Source: Nitrobacter sp035546855
GTDB lineage: Bacteria > Pseudomonadota > Alphaproteobacteria > Rhizobiales > Xanthobacteraceae
Assembly (NCBI GenBank): GCA_035546855.1
Contig: DASZVY010000060.1
Coordinates: forward strand, 1 to 64,000
Length of the DNA stretch: 64,000 nt
Direction: 5' to 3'
A program made the translations under genes and the position numbers. Of this stretch, positions 28,600 to 36,816 are shown piece after piece; the stretch's first letter is position 1, and the number at the start of each line of letters is the position of its first letter. The notes under the pieces are model-generated. The model searched no databases. It was given only the letters and a program-made list of their open reading frames with translations, and was not told where the DNA came from.

Positions 28600-29336
28600 T
28601 TCTCTTTCCAGCCATCGACCTCAAGAACGGCCAGTGCGTGCGCCTCGAGCAGGGCGACATGGCGCGCGCGACCGTGTTCAACCTCGATCCCGCCGCGCAG
28701 GCGAAAACTTTCGCCGCGCAGGGGTTCGAGTATCTCCACATGGTCGATCTCGACGGCGCGTTCGCCGGCAAGCCGGTCAATGCGGAGGCGGTGGAGCGGA
28801 TGCTGAGGGCTGTCACCATGCCGGTGCAGCTCGGCGGCGGCATCCGCGATCTGCGGACTGTGGACGCCTGGCTTGGCAAGGGTATCTCGCGGGTCATTAT
28901 CGGCACCGCCGCGGTGCGCGATCCGGCATTTGTGAAAGAGGCAGCGAAGAAGTTTCCCGGACGCGTCGCGGTCGGGCTCGATGCACGTGGCGGCAAGGTC
29001 GCGGTCGAAGGCTGGGCCGAAACCTCGGAAGTCACCGCGCTCGAGATCGCGCGGCGGTTCGAGGATGCCGGCGTCGCCGCCATCATCTTTACCGACATCG
29101 CGCGCGACGGCCTGCTGAAGGGGCTCAACCTCGACGCCACCATCGCGCTCGCGGACAGCATCTCGATTCCGGTGATCGCGTCGGGCGGCTTCGCCTCTAT
29201 CGAAGACGTGAAGGCGTTGCTCGAACCACGCGCGAAGAAACTCGCGGGCGCGATCGCGGGCCGCGCGCTCTATGACGGGCGGGTCGATCCGGCCGCGGCG
29301 CTGGCGCTGATCCGCGCCGCGCGCACGGCAGCCTGA
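28596..29336 (+). CDS. hisA: ProFAR isomerase (phosphoribosylformimino-AICAR-P isomerase)
   Basis: HisA opens the ribose of ProFAR by an Amadori rearrangement. The 246-residue half-barrel-duplicated TIM barrel has the first phosphate/aspartate motif 'FPAIDLKNGQCVRL' and the second 'IIFTDIARDGLLKG', each with a catalytic aspartate, and 'VIASGGFASIEDV'. GTG start at 28596 overlapping the hisH stop (GTGA). hisF follows after 10 bp. Confidence 0.96.
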   Translation: MILFPAIDLKNGQCVRLEQGDMARATVFNLDPAAQAKTFAAQGFEYLHMVDLDGAFAGKPVNAEAVERMLRAVTMPVQLGGGIRDLRTVDAWLGKGISRVIIGTAAVRDPAFVKEAAKKFPGRVAVGLDARGGKVAVEGWAETSEVTALEIARRFEDAGVAAIIFTDIARDGLLKGLNLDATIALADSISIPVIASGGFASIEDVKALLEPRAKKLAGAIAGRALYDGRVDPAAALALIRAARTAA

Positions 29337-29346
29337 GGAGCGCGCG

Positions 29347-30123
29347 ATGTTCAAGGTCCGCGTCATTCCCTGCCTCGACGTCAAGGACGGCCGAGTCGTC
29401 AAGGGCGTCAACTTCGTCGATCTGCGCGATGCCGGCGATCCCGTGGAGGCCGCGATCGCCTATGACGCGGCAGGTGCCGACGAACTGACCTTTCTCGACA
29501 TCACCGCGACGCATGAAAATCGCGGCATCATGCTCGACGTGGTCCGCCGCACGGCGGAAGCCTGCTTCATGCCGGTGACGGTGGGCGGCGGCGTCCGCAC
29601 CGTCGACGATATCCGCACGCTGCTGCGCTCCGGCGCCGACAAGGTGTCGATCAACAGCGCCGCGGTCAGCCGCCGCGAATTCGTCAGGGAAGCGGCCGAA
29701 AAATTCGGCGAACAGTGCATCGTGGTGGCGATCGACGCCAAGCGGGTGTCGAAGCCGGGCGGCTCGGACCGCTGGGAAATCTTCACCCATGGCGGCCGCA
29801 AATCCACCGGCATCGACGCCATCGAATACGCCCAGGAAGTCGTGTCGCTCGGTGCCGGCGAAATCCTGCTGACGTCGATGGATCGCGACGGCACCCGCCA
29901 GGGGTTCGATCTGCCGCTGACCCGCCAGATCGCCGACAGTGTTCCCGTACCGGTGATCGCGTCCGGCGGCGTCGGCAATCTCGATCATCTGGTTGATGGC
30001 ATTCGCGAGGGTCACGCCACGGCGGTGCTGGCCGCTTCGATCTTCCATTTCGGCGAGTTTACCATCCGCGACGCCAAGGAGCACATGGTGCGCGCCGGGC
30101 TGCCGATGCGGCTCGATCCCTGA
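29347..30123 (+). CDS. hisF: Imidazole glycerol phosphate synthase, cyclase subunit
   Basis: HisF condenses ammonia from HisH with PRFAR to give imidazole glycerol phosphate and AICAR. The 258-residue TIM barrel has catalytic aspartates in 'IPCLDVKDGRVVKG' and 'LLTSMDRDGTRQGFD', plus 'VIASGGVGNLDHLV'. Normal length. Preceded by a GAGGAG-like site. Confidence 0.97.
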   Translation: MFKVRVIPCLDVKDGRVVKGVNFVDLRDAGDPVEAAIAYDAAGADELTFLDITATHENRGIMLDVVRRTAEACFMPVTVGGGVRTVDDIRTLLRSGADKVSINSAAVSRREFVREAAEKFGEQCIVVAIDAKRVSKPGGSDRWEIFTHGGRKSTGIDAIEYAQEVVSLGAGEILLTSMDRDGTRQGFDLPLTRQIADSVPVPVIASGGVGNLDHLVDGIREGHATAVLAASIFHFGEFTIRDAKEHMVRAGLPMRLDP

Positions 30124-30205
30124 CGACTCTCTGTCAAAGAAGTGATAGAAATGGCCAACCAGCCAATCGCCGGCACGGCTGGCACGTTTGTTGAGTAGAA
30201 TAGCC

Positions 30206-30538
30206 ATGTCTCCCTTGCCGCGTTTCACGCTTCACGACCTCACCGCCATCATCGACGCCCGCGCGGCGTCCGGCGGAGACGCCTCCTACACCCGCAAGCT
30301 GCTCGACAAGGGCGCGGTGCATTGCGCCCGGAAATTCGGTGAAGAGGCCATCGAGGCGATCATCGCCGCGACGGAAGGCGACCGGGATCACCTGATCTCC
30401 GAAAGCGCGGATGTGTTGTTTCACCTGCTGGTGTTGCTGAAGGCGCGCGGCGTGGCGCTGGATGACGTCGAGGCGGCTCTCGCCCAACGGACGGGGATGT
30501 CCGGTCTGGAAGAGAAGGCGGCGCGCAAGCGCGATTAG
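30206..30538 (+). CDS. hisE: Phosphoribosyl-ATP pyrophosphatase
   Basis: HisE hydrolyses PR-ATP to PR-AMP, the second step of histidine synthesis. The 110-residue MazG-like product has 'SYTRKLLDKGAVHCARKFGEEAIEAIIAA' features and 'ESADVLFHLLVLL', whose E-x-x-E and E-x-x-D residues bind magnesium. A TTG at 30188 would add six residues; ATG 30206 matches the family start. It trails hisF by 82 bp and precedes coaA by 21 bp. Confidence 0.94.
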   Translation: MSPLPRFTLHDLTAIIDARAASGGDASYTRKLLDKGAVHCARKFGEEAIEAIIAATEGDRDHLISESADVLFHLLVLLKARGVALDDVEAALAQRTGMSGLEEKAARKRD

Positions 30539-30559
30539 AGGCAACCGGGGGCAACGGTC

Positions 30560-31516
30560 ATGGACATGCGGACCGAGCAGCAGCAATACAATCCGTATCG
30601 CATCTTTACCCGTGCGCAATGGGCGAAGCTGCGCGACGACATGCCGATGACGCTGGCCGTCGATGAAATCGCGGCGTTGCGCTCGATGCACGATCGGCTC
30701 GACCTCAACGAGGTCGAGGAAATCTACCTGCCGCTGTCGCGGCTGTTGTCGATCTACGTCGCCAACATGCAGCGGCTTTATGTGGCGCAGCGCCAGTTCC
30801 TCGACATCGAGGATCGCAAGATGCCCTACATCATCGGCGTCGCCGGCTCGGTTGCCGTCGGAAAATCGACCACGGCGCGCGTGCTGCAGGCGCTATTGGC
30901 GCGATGGTCGCCGCGTCCGCGGGTCGATCTTGTCACCACCGACGGCTTCCTGTTTCCGAACGCGGTGCTCGAGCGGCAGGGCCTGATGCAGAAGAAGGGC
31001 TTTCCGGAGAGCTACGATCTGCCCCGGCTGCTCGCGTTCCTGAGCGACATCAAGTCCGGCCGCACGCCGGTCCGCGCGCCGCTCTACTCGCACCTGACCT
31101 ACGACATCGTGCCCAACAAGTGGCTGGAGGTCGAGCAACCCGATATCCTGATCGTGGAGGGCGTCAACGTGCTGCAGACCGGGCGGTTGCCGCGCGACGG
31201 CAAGGCCGTTCCGGTCGTGTCCGACTTCTTCGATTTCTCGGTCTATATCGACGCCGAGGAGCCGGTCTTGCGCAACTGGTACGTGAAGCGGTTTCTTGCC
31301 CTGCGCGACACCGCCTTCCACGATCCGCGATCCTACTTTCACCGCTATGCGCTGCTCTCCGACGACGAGGCGACCGCGACGGCCATTGCCATCTGGGAGC
31401 GCACGAACCTCGCGAATCTCGAGGACAACATCCTGCCGACCCGGCCGCGCGCGACGCTGATCCTCAAGAAGGGCGCGGATCACGTGGTCGAGGAAGTCGC
31501 GCTGCGGCGGCTGTAG
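30560..31516 (+). CDS. coaA: Pantothenate kinase, type I
   Basis: CoaA phosphorylates pantothenate, the first committed step to CoA. The 318-residue product is of the bacterial type I family: 'YNPYRIFTRAQWAKLRDD', P-loop 'GVAGSVAVGKSTTARVLQ', 'VTTDGFLFPNAVL' and 'FVSDFFDFSVYIDA'-like core. Located directly after hisE, the usual neighbour in this group. A palindromic repeat follows. Confidence 0.96.
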   Translation: MDMRTEQQQYNPYRIFTRAQWAKLRDDMPMTLAVDEIAALRSMHDRLDLNEVEEIYLPLSRLLSIYVANMQRLYVAQRQFLDIEDRKMPYIIGVAGSVAVGKSTTARVLQALLARWSPRPRVDLVTTDGFLFPNAVLERQGLMQKKGFPESYDLPRLLAFLSDIKSGRTPVRAPLYSHLTYDIVPNKWLEVEQPDILIVEGVNVLQTGRLPRDGKAVPVVSDFFDFSVYIDAEEPVLRNWYVKRFLALRDTAFHDPRSYFHRYALLSDDEATATAIAIWERTNLANLEDNILPTRPRATLILKKGADHVVEEVALRRL

Positions 31517-31536
31517 ATGCGGCATCTGGGGGATGG

Positions 31537-31664
31537 TGTCCCGGGCGCGTTGCAGCGTGAAAGGCTGCGACGCTGAACCGGGATCGTAACAGAGTCGGAC
31601 CTCACGATTTCGGACGGTCCCGGCTCTGCGATGCACCCCTCACGCGCTGCATCGCGCCCGGGAC
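31537..31664. repeat. Palindromic intergenic repeat, family D
   Basis: Outer arms TGTCCCGGGCGCGTTGCAGCGTGA and the complementary CACGCGCTGCATCGCGCCCGGGAC form a long imperfect inverted repeat with internal CGGGA/TCCCG arms. It lies between convergent coaA and the OlsB-like gene and could terminate both. Confidence 0.75.
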
Positions 31665-31672
31665 GCGCGCGC

Positions 31673-32596
31673 TCAATTGAAATGCGCGAGGTAGCGCGCG
31701 CTGATCGCCGACACCGGCAACACGATCAAAACGTCCGTGGTGCCGAACTGGTGGTCCACCACGGCGCCGTCGCCGACGACGGCCCCGACGCGCAGGTACC
31801 CCTTGATGAGCGGCGGCAATTCGCGAAAGGCGGCTTTCGGGTCGATATCGGCTTTCGCGATCCGGTTCATCGCGATGCGCCGCGGGGCGTGAGCGCGCGC
31901 CTGCCAGGCATCGGGCGCCTGCGCATAGTGATGCAGGAACGATAGCGGCAACGCCAGCCGATCCGGATCGGTGCCCTCGAAACTTGCACAGCCGATCATC
32001 ACGTCAAGGCGATGATGACGAACATAGGTCCAGATGCCTTGCCAGAGCAGCTCGACCGTGCGCCTGGTGCGATAGCGCGGCAGCACGCAGGAGCGTCCCA
32101 GCTCCAGAAAGCGGAGCTGCGGATGGCGGCCGAGGAGGCCGGAAATGTCGAACTCGCTTTCGGTGTAGAATCCGCCGTTGCGGCTGGCGACATCGTGGCG
32201 CAGCAGGCGATAAGTGCCGACGACCGGCTGCCGGCCGCTGAGCGAGGGCCTTGCGGCGTGATCGATCACCATAAGATGATCGCAAAGCTTGTCGAAGGCG
32301 TCCTTGTCGCGGCGCGCGAGCAGTGTCGGCGCATCGGCGATGGCGCTGCCGCCCTTGTAGAACACGCGATAGCGCAGCTTCTGCGCGCGGCGGACATCGC
32401 GCTTGTCCTGTGCCAGCCGGACCTCGAGCGCGCCGATCCGGCCGAGCGCCGCGGGCGCGGCGGTGGAGCGGCGCAGATCGATCGCGTCGGGAGGTCCGAA
32501 CCAGGTGATCGCGTTCGGCGCGGACAATCCCGCGCTGTGAGGCCGCAGCATCTGGAAAAGACCGGGCTTCGCGTGTCCCGGCTGGCTGTTCTGCAT
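31673..32596 (-). CDS. OlsB-like ornithine/acyl N-acyltransferase (GNAT fold)
   Basis: The 307-residue product resembles OlsB, which transfers a 3-hydroxyacyl chain from ACP to ornithine in the first step of ornithine-lipid synthesis: 'EVRLAQDKRDVRRAQKLRYRVFY', 'FELGRSCVL'-type motif ('LELGRSCVLPRYR') and 'PPLIKGYLRVGAVVGDGAVVD' are typical. ATG 32596 is chosen for its GAGGAT site 7 bp upstream; the frame is open to 32662. No olsA (second acyltransferase) is beside it. Family call firm, acceptor inferred. Confidence 0.82.
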   Translation of the reverse strand: MQNSQPGHAKPGLFQMLRPHSAGLSAPNAITWFGPPDAIDLRRSTAAPAALGRIGALEVRLAQDKRDVRRAQKLRYRVFYKGGSAIADAPTLLARRDKDAFDKLCDHLMVIDHAARPSLSGRQPVVGTYRLLRHDVASRNGGFYTESEFDISGLLGRHPQLRFLELGRSCVLPRYRTRRTVELLWQGIWTYVRHHRLDVMIGCASFEGTDPDRLALPLSFLHHYAQAPDAWQARAHAPRRIAMNRIAKADIDPKAAFRELPPLIKGYLRVGAVVGDGAVVDHQFGTTDVLIVLPVSAISARYLAHFN

Positions 32597-32715
32597 CGAT
32601 GATCCTCGCGCGTCGGAACGCGAATCGGTTGTCCCTGTTCGAGACAGACCACGGCGGTTCAACCGGCATGTGACGCTGACATTGCGAAGATGTGACGCTC
32701 GTGGACCGCGCGCTT

Positions 32716-34965
32716 TCAGGCCGTCATATGACGAGACGCCGGCAATCCCGCCAGCGCCTCGACCAGCGTCTCGCGGTCGAGCGGCTTGACCAGGAAGCCG
32801 TCCATGCCGGCCTCGAAGCAGGCGTAGCGATCGTCCACCAGCGTATTCGCGGTCAGCGCCAGAATGGCGGTGCGGCGCGCGCGCTGGCCGGCTTCGTAGG
32901 CGCGGATTCGCCTGGTGGTTTCGATGCCATCCAGCCGCGGCATCTGGACATCCATCAAGATGAGATCGTAGGGCGCGCCCGCGGTTTCCGCCGCGAGCCA
33001 GGACTCCAGCGCTTCCTCGCCGTTGGTGGTGACGACGACGTCGTGGCCGAGCCGGGTCAGCAGCGAGCGGATCAGCAGCGCGTTGATCTCATTGTCCTCG
33101 GCGACAAGGATCGCGAGATTCTGCGTGGGAGCGGTGGTCGGTGCTTCCGATTCCTCGATCGGCGTGCAGGCGTCCGCCTCGAGCTCCTGCGGCACGGCGT
33201 CGGCCGGCTGCGTGAGGCGGCCCGCGAGCGAGGCGGCGCGCAGCGGTTTGACGAGGTAGCCGGTGAAGGCAGCGAGTTCGTCGGCGTCGAGCTCGTGCCG
33301 CGTCGCCGGCGTCACCAGCACGACGCGGCGCGCCGCGTGCGGCACGGCGTCCAGCGCCAGGTTCGCCGCGACGTCGGCGCCGAGCGACCTGTCGATCAGG
33401 ATCGCGTGCCAGGCTCGTTCCGTGAGCAAAGCATGGGCGACGATTGGATCGGAGACCACGCATGTCGGCGCGCCCCAGCGCTCCAGCCGCCGGGCGATCA
33501 GGGAGGCTTCGATGGTCTGCGGCGTCACCAGCATGACCGGCTGTCCCGCGAGGTCGGGGACGGCGAAAGATGGTCGTTCGCCATCGGCGGCGGCGAGCGG
33601 AAGCGCCACCTCGAAGGTCGAGCCGCTTCCGGGCGCGCTCTGCAGCGTGATGCGTCCGCCCATCCGCTTGACGATGCGCTCGCTGATGCTCAGGCCAAGC
33701 CCGGTCCCGCCGTAGGTGCGGGCGGTCCGCTCATCGGCCTGCTCGAACTCCCGGAAAACCCGGCTCTGGGCATCCGGCGCGATGCCGATGCCGGTATCGC
33801 GGACCATGAAACAGATGTCATCGGGCCGGATGCCGGGCTCGACAATCAGGGCAACGCCGCCGCTCGCCGTGAACTTGATGGCGTTGCCGGCGAGGTTCAG
33901 CAACACCTGCCGCAGGCGCGCGGGATCCCCGATCACCTCGGCCGGAAGCCGTTCGTCGACATAGCTCGCGATTTCCAGGTGCTTGGCTTCCGCGCGCGGC
34001 GCCAGCAGTTCGGTGATGTCCTCGACCAGATCGGTCAGCGCGAACGGGCGGTTGTCGAGATCGATCTTGCCGGCCTCGATCTTGGAATAGTCCAGCAACT
34101 CCTCGACCAGCGACAGCAGCGCGTCGCCCGATGTCTTGACGGCGCGGACATAGGTCGTCTGCTCCGCCGTCAGCGGGGTGTCGAGAAGCAGTCCGCTCAT
34201 GCCGATGATGCCGTTCAGCGGCGTGCGAATCTCATGCGACGCCATGGCGAGGAAGCGCGATTTGGCGCGGTTGGCGGCGTTGGCGTGATCGCGCGCGTCG
34301 GCGAGTGCGCGCTCCGTTTCCGCGCGTTCCGTCACGTCGCGTCCGACCGAGCGCAGTTCGCCTGGCTGGTTTGCGTCGATCCGCACCAGTCCTTCGCGCC
34401 AGGCGATCCAGCGGGGGCCAAGCGCGGTCTCGACCTTCTGGTCGTGCGCGGCGGTGCCGTTGGCTTCAAACGATCGCACGCCCTGCGCGAGGACCGGGAG
34501 CGAAAATGAGCTGCCGATCAATTCCGCGCGGGATCGTTGCGCCAGCGCGCAATAGGCGTCGTTGACGAATGTGATGCGGCCCTCTGCGTCGCGCAGGACC
34601 ACGAGGTCGCTCTGCGATTCGAACAGGCTGCGGGCGCGTTCTTCGGCTTCCTTCAGTTCCCAGTTGCGGTCCGCAAGCGCCTCGTTGTGAAGGGCCATTT
34701 TCCGGAGTTTTCTGCGGAGCCAGCGCAGGCGCATGCTCACCACCGCCAGCGCAAGGCAGGCGAGGGCGAACAGGAAGCTCACGCCCATCGCAAACGTGTT
34801 CGGATCGTAATGGGACCGGTCGGACAGGGCTCCCGACACGAAGCCGTACGCGCTTCCGAACGTGATGGAAAAGATGGTGAGTGCGCGGATGGCGAAACTG
34901 ATCCGGGGATGGCGACGGGCCAGGCGGCGCAACCGTGCTTTGAACCGGAATATTCGCGCCGCCAT
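32716..34965 (-). CDS. Hybrid sensor histidine kinase with PAS and two receiver domains
   Basis: A 749-residue inner-membrane kinase. Two hydrophobic helices (about residues 22-46 and 58-78) enclose a very short periplasmic loop, so it probably senses something in the membrane or cytoplasm. A PAS domain (about 110-215), HisKA with H244 in 'MASHEIRTPLNG', and HATPase with N box 'NLAGNAIKF' (357-365) and G boxes 'DTGIGIAP' and 'GGTGLGL' follow. A first receiver (about 476-590) has D525; the second (about 617-740) has D672 in 'LILMDVQMPRLDG'. No Hpt domain or cognate regulator is adjacent. Confidence 0.92.
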   Translation of the reverse strand: MAARIFRFKARLRRLARRHPRISFAIRALTIFSITFGSAYGFVSGALSDRSHYDPNTFAMGVSFLFALACLALAVVSMRLRWLRRKLRKMALHNEALADRNWELKEAEERARSLFESQSDLVVLRDAEGRITFVNDAYCALAQRSRAELIGSSFSLPVLAQGVRSFEANGTAAHDQKVETALGPRWIAWREGLVRIDANQPGELRSVGRDVTERAETERALADARDHANAANRAKSRFLAMASHEIRTPLNGIIGMSGLLLDTPLTAEQTTYVRAVKTSGDALLSLVEELLDYSKIEAGKIDLDNRPFALTDLVEDITELLAPRAEAKHLEIASYVDERLPAEVIGDPARLRQVLLNLAGNAIKFTASGGVALIVEPGIRPDDICFMVRDTGIGIAPDAQSRVFREFEQADERTARTYGGTGLGLSISERIVKRMGGRITLQSAPGSGSTFEVALPLAAADGERPSFAVPDLAGQPVMLVTPQTIEASLIARRLERWGAPTCVVSDPIVAHALLTERAWHAILIDRSLGADVAANLALDAVPHAARRVVLVTPATRHELDADELAAFTGYLVKPLRAASLAGRLTQPADAVPQELEADACTPIEESEAPTTAPTQNLAILVAEDNEINALLIRSLLTRLGHDVVVTTNGEEALESWLAAETAGAPYDLILMDVQMPRLDGIETTRRIRAYEAGQRARRTAILALTANTLVDDRYACFEAGMDGFLVKPLDRETLVEALAGLPASRHMTA

Positions 34966-35131
34966 GGATGACCCAGGTTTTGAGGAGCAGGTTTGCCTGT
35001 GAGGGAACCTCGCGGCGCCCCGCGCGTCGCATGTCCCCGGCGAGGATGCGGGGATGATGTTGCGAAGTGCTTGAGAACCGGTGTGAGACCCTGCCCGATG
35101 CGAACAGGGTTAATGAGGCCCTAAGGAGGAC

Positions 35132-35593
35132 TCATAGGGATGCGGCAAGACGCGCGGGCGCCCGATGCGCGCTGACCACGAGGGCGGCGGCATCCTGCAC
35201 GGTGAACGTCTTCGATTGCACATAGATTCGGTAGTCGGCGCCGCCCTCCCGCGACAGATAGATGACCGGCATCGCGGCGGATGCGGTTGCCGTCACGCCG
35301 ATCAATCGCGTCGCGGCGGTGGTTTCGCAGCCCGTGCTGTCGGGCGCGTCCGCGTCATCGGCGACCGCGAAGTCGGCGATCGCGGGATCGTCGACGATCT
35401 GGACCCTGACCGTGGCGGCGTCGGGATCGCGGGTGAAGCTGACGAAGGATTGGGCGCGCCACGGCGCGGCAATTTGGACGGACGTCTGCCCGAGAGCGAT
35501 GCAGGGCCGCGGGCCCGACGTCATGTCCACCCCGGCAAAGATGCCGGCCAGGATCAGGGGAAACGTCGAGGCGAGAATCTTGAAACGCAACAT
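35132..35593 (-). CDS. Small exported protein of unknown function
   Basis: A 153-residue product with a signal-peptide-like start ('FKILASTFPLILAGIFAGV', residues 4-22). The mature part contains a pair of cysteine-bearing segments ('PRPCIALG', 'STGCETTAATRLIGV') and ends in small residues. I do not recognise a family. ATG 35593 is taken because GAGGA lies 9 bp upstream and a signal peptide follows; the open frame further up runs through an inverted repeat. It faces away from nothing obvious: the histidine kinase begins 166 bp downstream on the same strand. Confidence 0.65.
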   Translation of the reverse strand: MLRFKILASTFPLILAGIFAGVDMTSGPRPCIALGQTSVQIAAPWRAQSFVSFTRDPDAATVRVQIVDDPAIADFAVADDADAPDSTGCETTAATRLIGVTATASAAMPVIYLSREGGADYRIYVQSKTFTVQDAAALVVSAHRAPARLAASL

Positions 35594-35614
35594 CGCTGGT
35601 CCTCGCCAGTGTCC

Positions 35615-35668
35615 CGAATCCGAAGTTCGCCTCACCATGCAGTCCCTTCGTAGCGAACTTCGGATTCG
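35615..35668. repeat. Perfect 16-bp inverted repeat, family E unit 1
   Basis: CGAATCCGAAGTTCGC (35615-35630) and GCGAACTTCGGATTCG (35653-35668) are exact inverse complements around a 22-bp loop. It lies just upstream of the exported-protein gene, so it may be part of its 5' leader or a dispersed palindrome. Confidence 0.85.
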
Positions 35669-35706
35669 AAAGGACACCAGCAAATTTATGATTCTGGCGT
35701 GGTTTA

Positions 35707-35774
35707 GGTTCAGAACTTCGCTTGAAGGACTTGCGGAGAAAATGAAGCGAACTTCTGAACCACCACACTGGTGG
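35707..35774. repeat. Inverted repeat, family E unit 2, with a small hairpin
   Basis: GGTTCAGAACTTCGCTT (35707-35723) pairs with AAGCGAACTTCTGAACC (35745-35761) with one mismatch. It shares the GAACTTCG core with the neighbouring repeat at 35615. A compact hairpin CCACCA-CAC-TGGTGG (35760-35774) abuts its end. Confidence 0.75.
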
Positions 35775-35863
35775 CACAATCCCGCAACAGGCGGGCTCAT
35801 GGTTGGCGGAGCGTAAACAAAACTCGTTACCGTCGCGTTGACGGCGCCAAAGGGGGACGCCGC

Positions 35864-36763
35864 TCAGGCGGCGCGGCGGACATCTTCCGCGAGCGCGCGG
35901 TAGGACAGCGCCTCCGCGAGATGCAGCCGGCCGATCGTCTCAGCGCCGTCGAGGTCGGCCAGCGTGCGCGCCACCCGCAGCACGCGATGATAGCCGCGCG
36001 CCGACAGTCGCATGGTTTCGGCGGCATCGCGCAACAGTTTCAGCCCCGGCGCGTCCGGTTGCGCGATGGTGTCCAGCAGCGATGCCGGGGCTTCGGCATT
36101 GGTGCGGATGGTGGGGTAGCCGGCGGCGGCATAGCGGCTCGCCTGAATGTCGCGCGCGGCGGCCACGCGCCGCGCGACCTCGGCCGATCCCTCGGCAGGC
36201 GGCGGCAAAATCAGATCGGCCGCGGTCACCGCGGGGACTTCGATGCGCAGGTCGATGCGGTCCATCAGCGGTCCGGAGATGCGCGCCTGATAGTCGGCGG
36301 CGCAGCGGTCGATGCGGCCGCGCTTGCAGGCATAACCGGGCTCGAAGGCCTGGCCGCAGCGGCAGGGATTCATCGCCGCCACCAGCATGAATCGCGCAGG
36401 GTAGGTGACGCGGTGGTTGGCGCGCGCGACCGCGACCTCGCCGTTCTCCAGCGGCTGCCGCAGCGAATCCAGCACGCGCGGATCGAATTCCGGCAGTTCG
36501 TCGAGGAACAGCACGCCGTTGTGGGCCAGCGAAATCTCGCCGGGCCTGGCGCGCACGCCGCCGCCGGTGAGCGCGGCCATGCTGGCGGAATGATGCGGCG
36601 CGCGGAACGGCCGCCGCGCGGTCAGCGCGCCGTTCTCGATTTCACCGGCCACCGACGCGATCATGGAGACCTCGAGCAGTTCGGTCGGTGACAGCGGCGG
36701 CAGGATCGAGGGCAGCCGCGCCGCCAGCATCGATTTGCCGGCGCCGGGCGCGCCGATCATCAG
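35864..36763 (-). pseudogene. comM: comM-type magnesium-chelatase-like AAA+ ATPase, 5' half lost
   Basis: About 300 C-terminal residues of a ComM/YifB protein, normally about 510. Homology begins abruptly at 'LMIGAPGAGKSMLAARLPS', the Walker A motif; the N-terminal Lon-protease-like domain is gone. Walker B 'GVLFLDELPEFDPRVL', a Cys-containing loop 'CRCGQ' and the C-terminal Mg_chelatase segment ('YHRVLRVARTLADLDG') are intact. Upstream of the leucine codon at 36761-36763 an in-frame TAG appears within four codons, in sequence unlike comM. ComM is a branch-migration helicase used in natural transformation. The break matches an integration by the adjacent recombinase. Confidence 0.9.
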
Positions 36764-36816
36764 CCTCGTGTGCTACATTTACTTCAGATAAATGTAACTC
36801 AACTAAACTATACTTC
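36761..36816. other. Island junction / candidate attachment site with 8-bp inverted repeat
   Basis: comM sequence ends at about 36763-36766 and an AT-rich stretch begins. TACATTTA (36774-36781) and TAAATGTA (36789-36796) are exact inverted repeats separated by 7 bp. It lies between the broken comM and the recombinase start at 36817, where an att half-site and the recombinase promoter are expected. Exact crossover bases cannot be set without the other junction. Confidence 0.65.

Noticed and set aside
36688..36816. N-terminal 43-residue extension of the recombinase
   Set aside because: It would be translated from antisense comM; the catalytic domain begins at ATG 36817.
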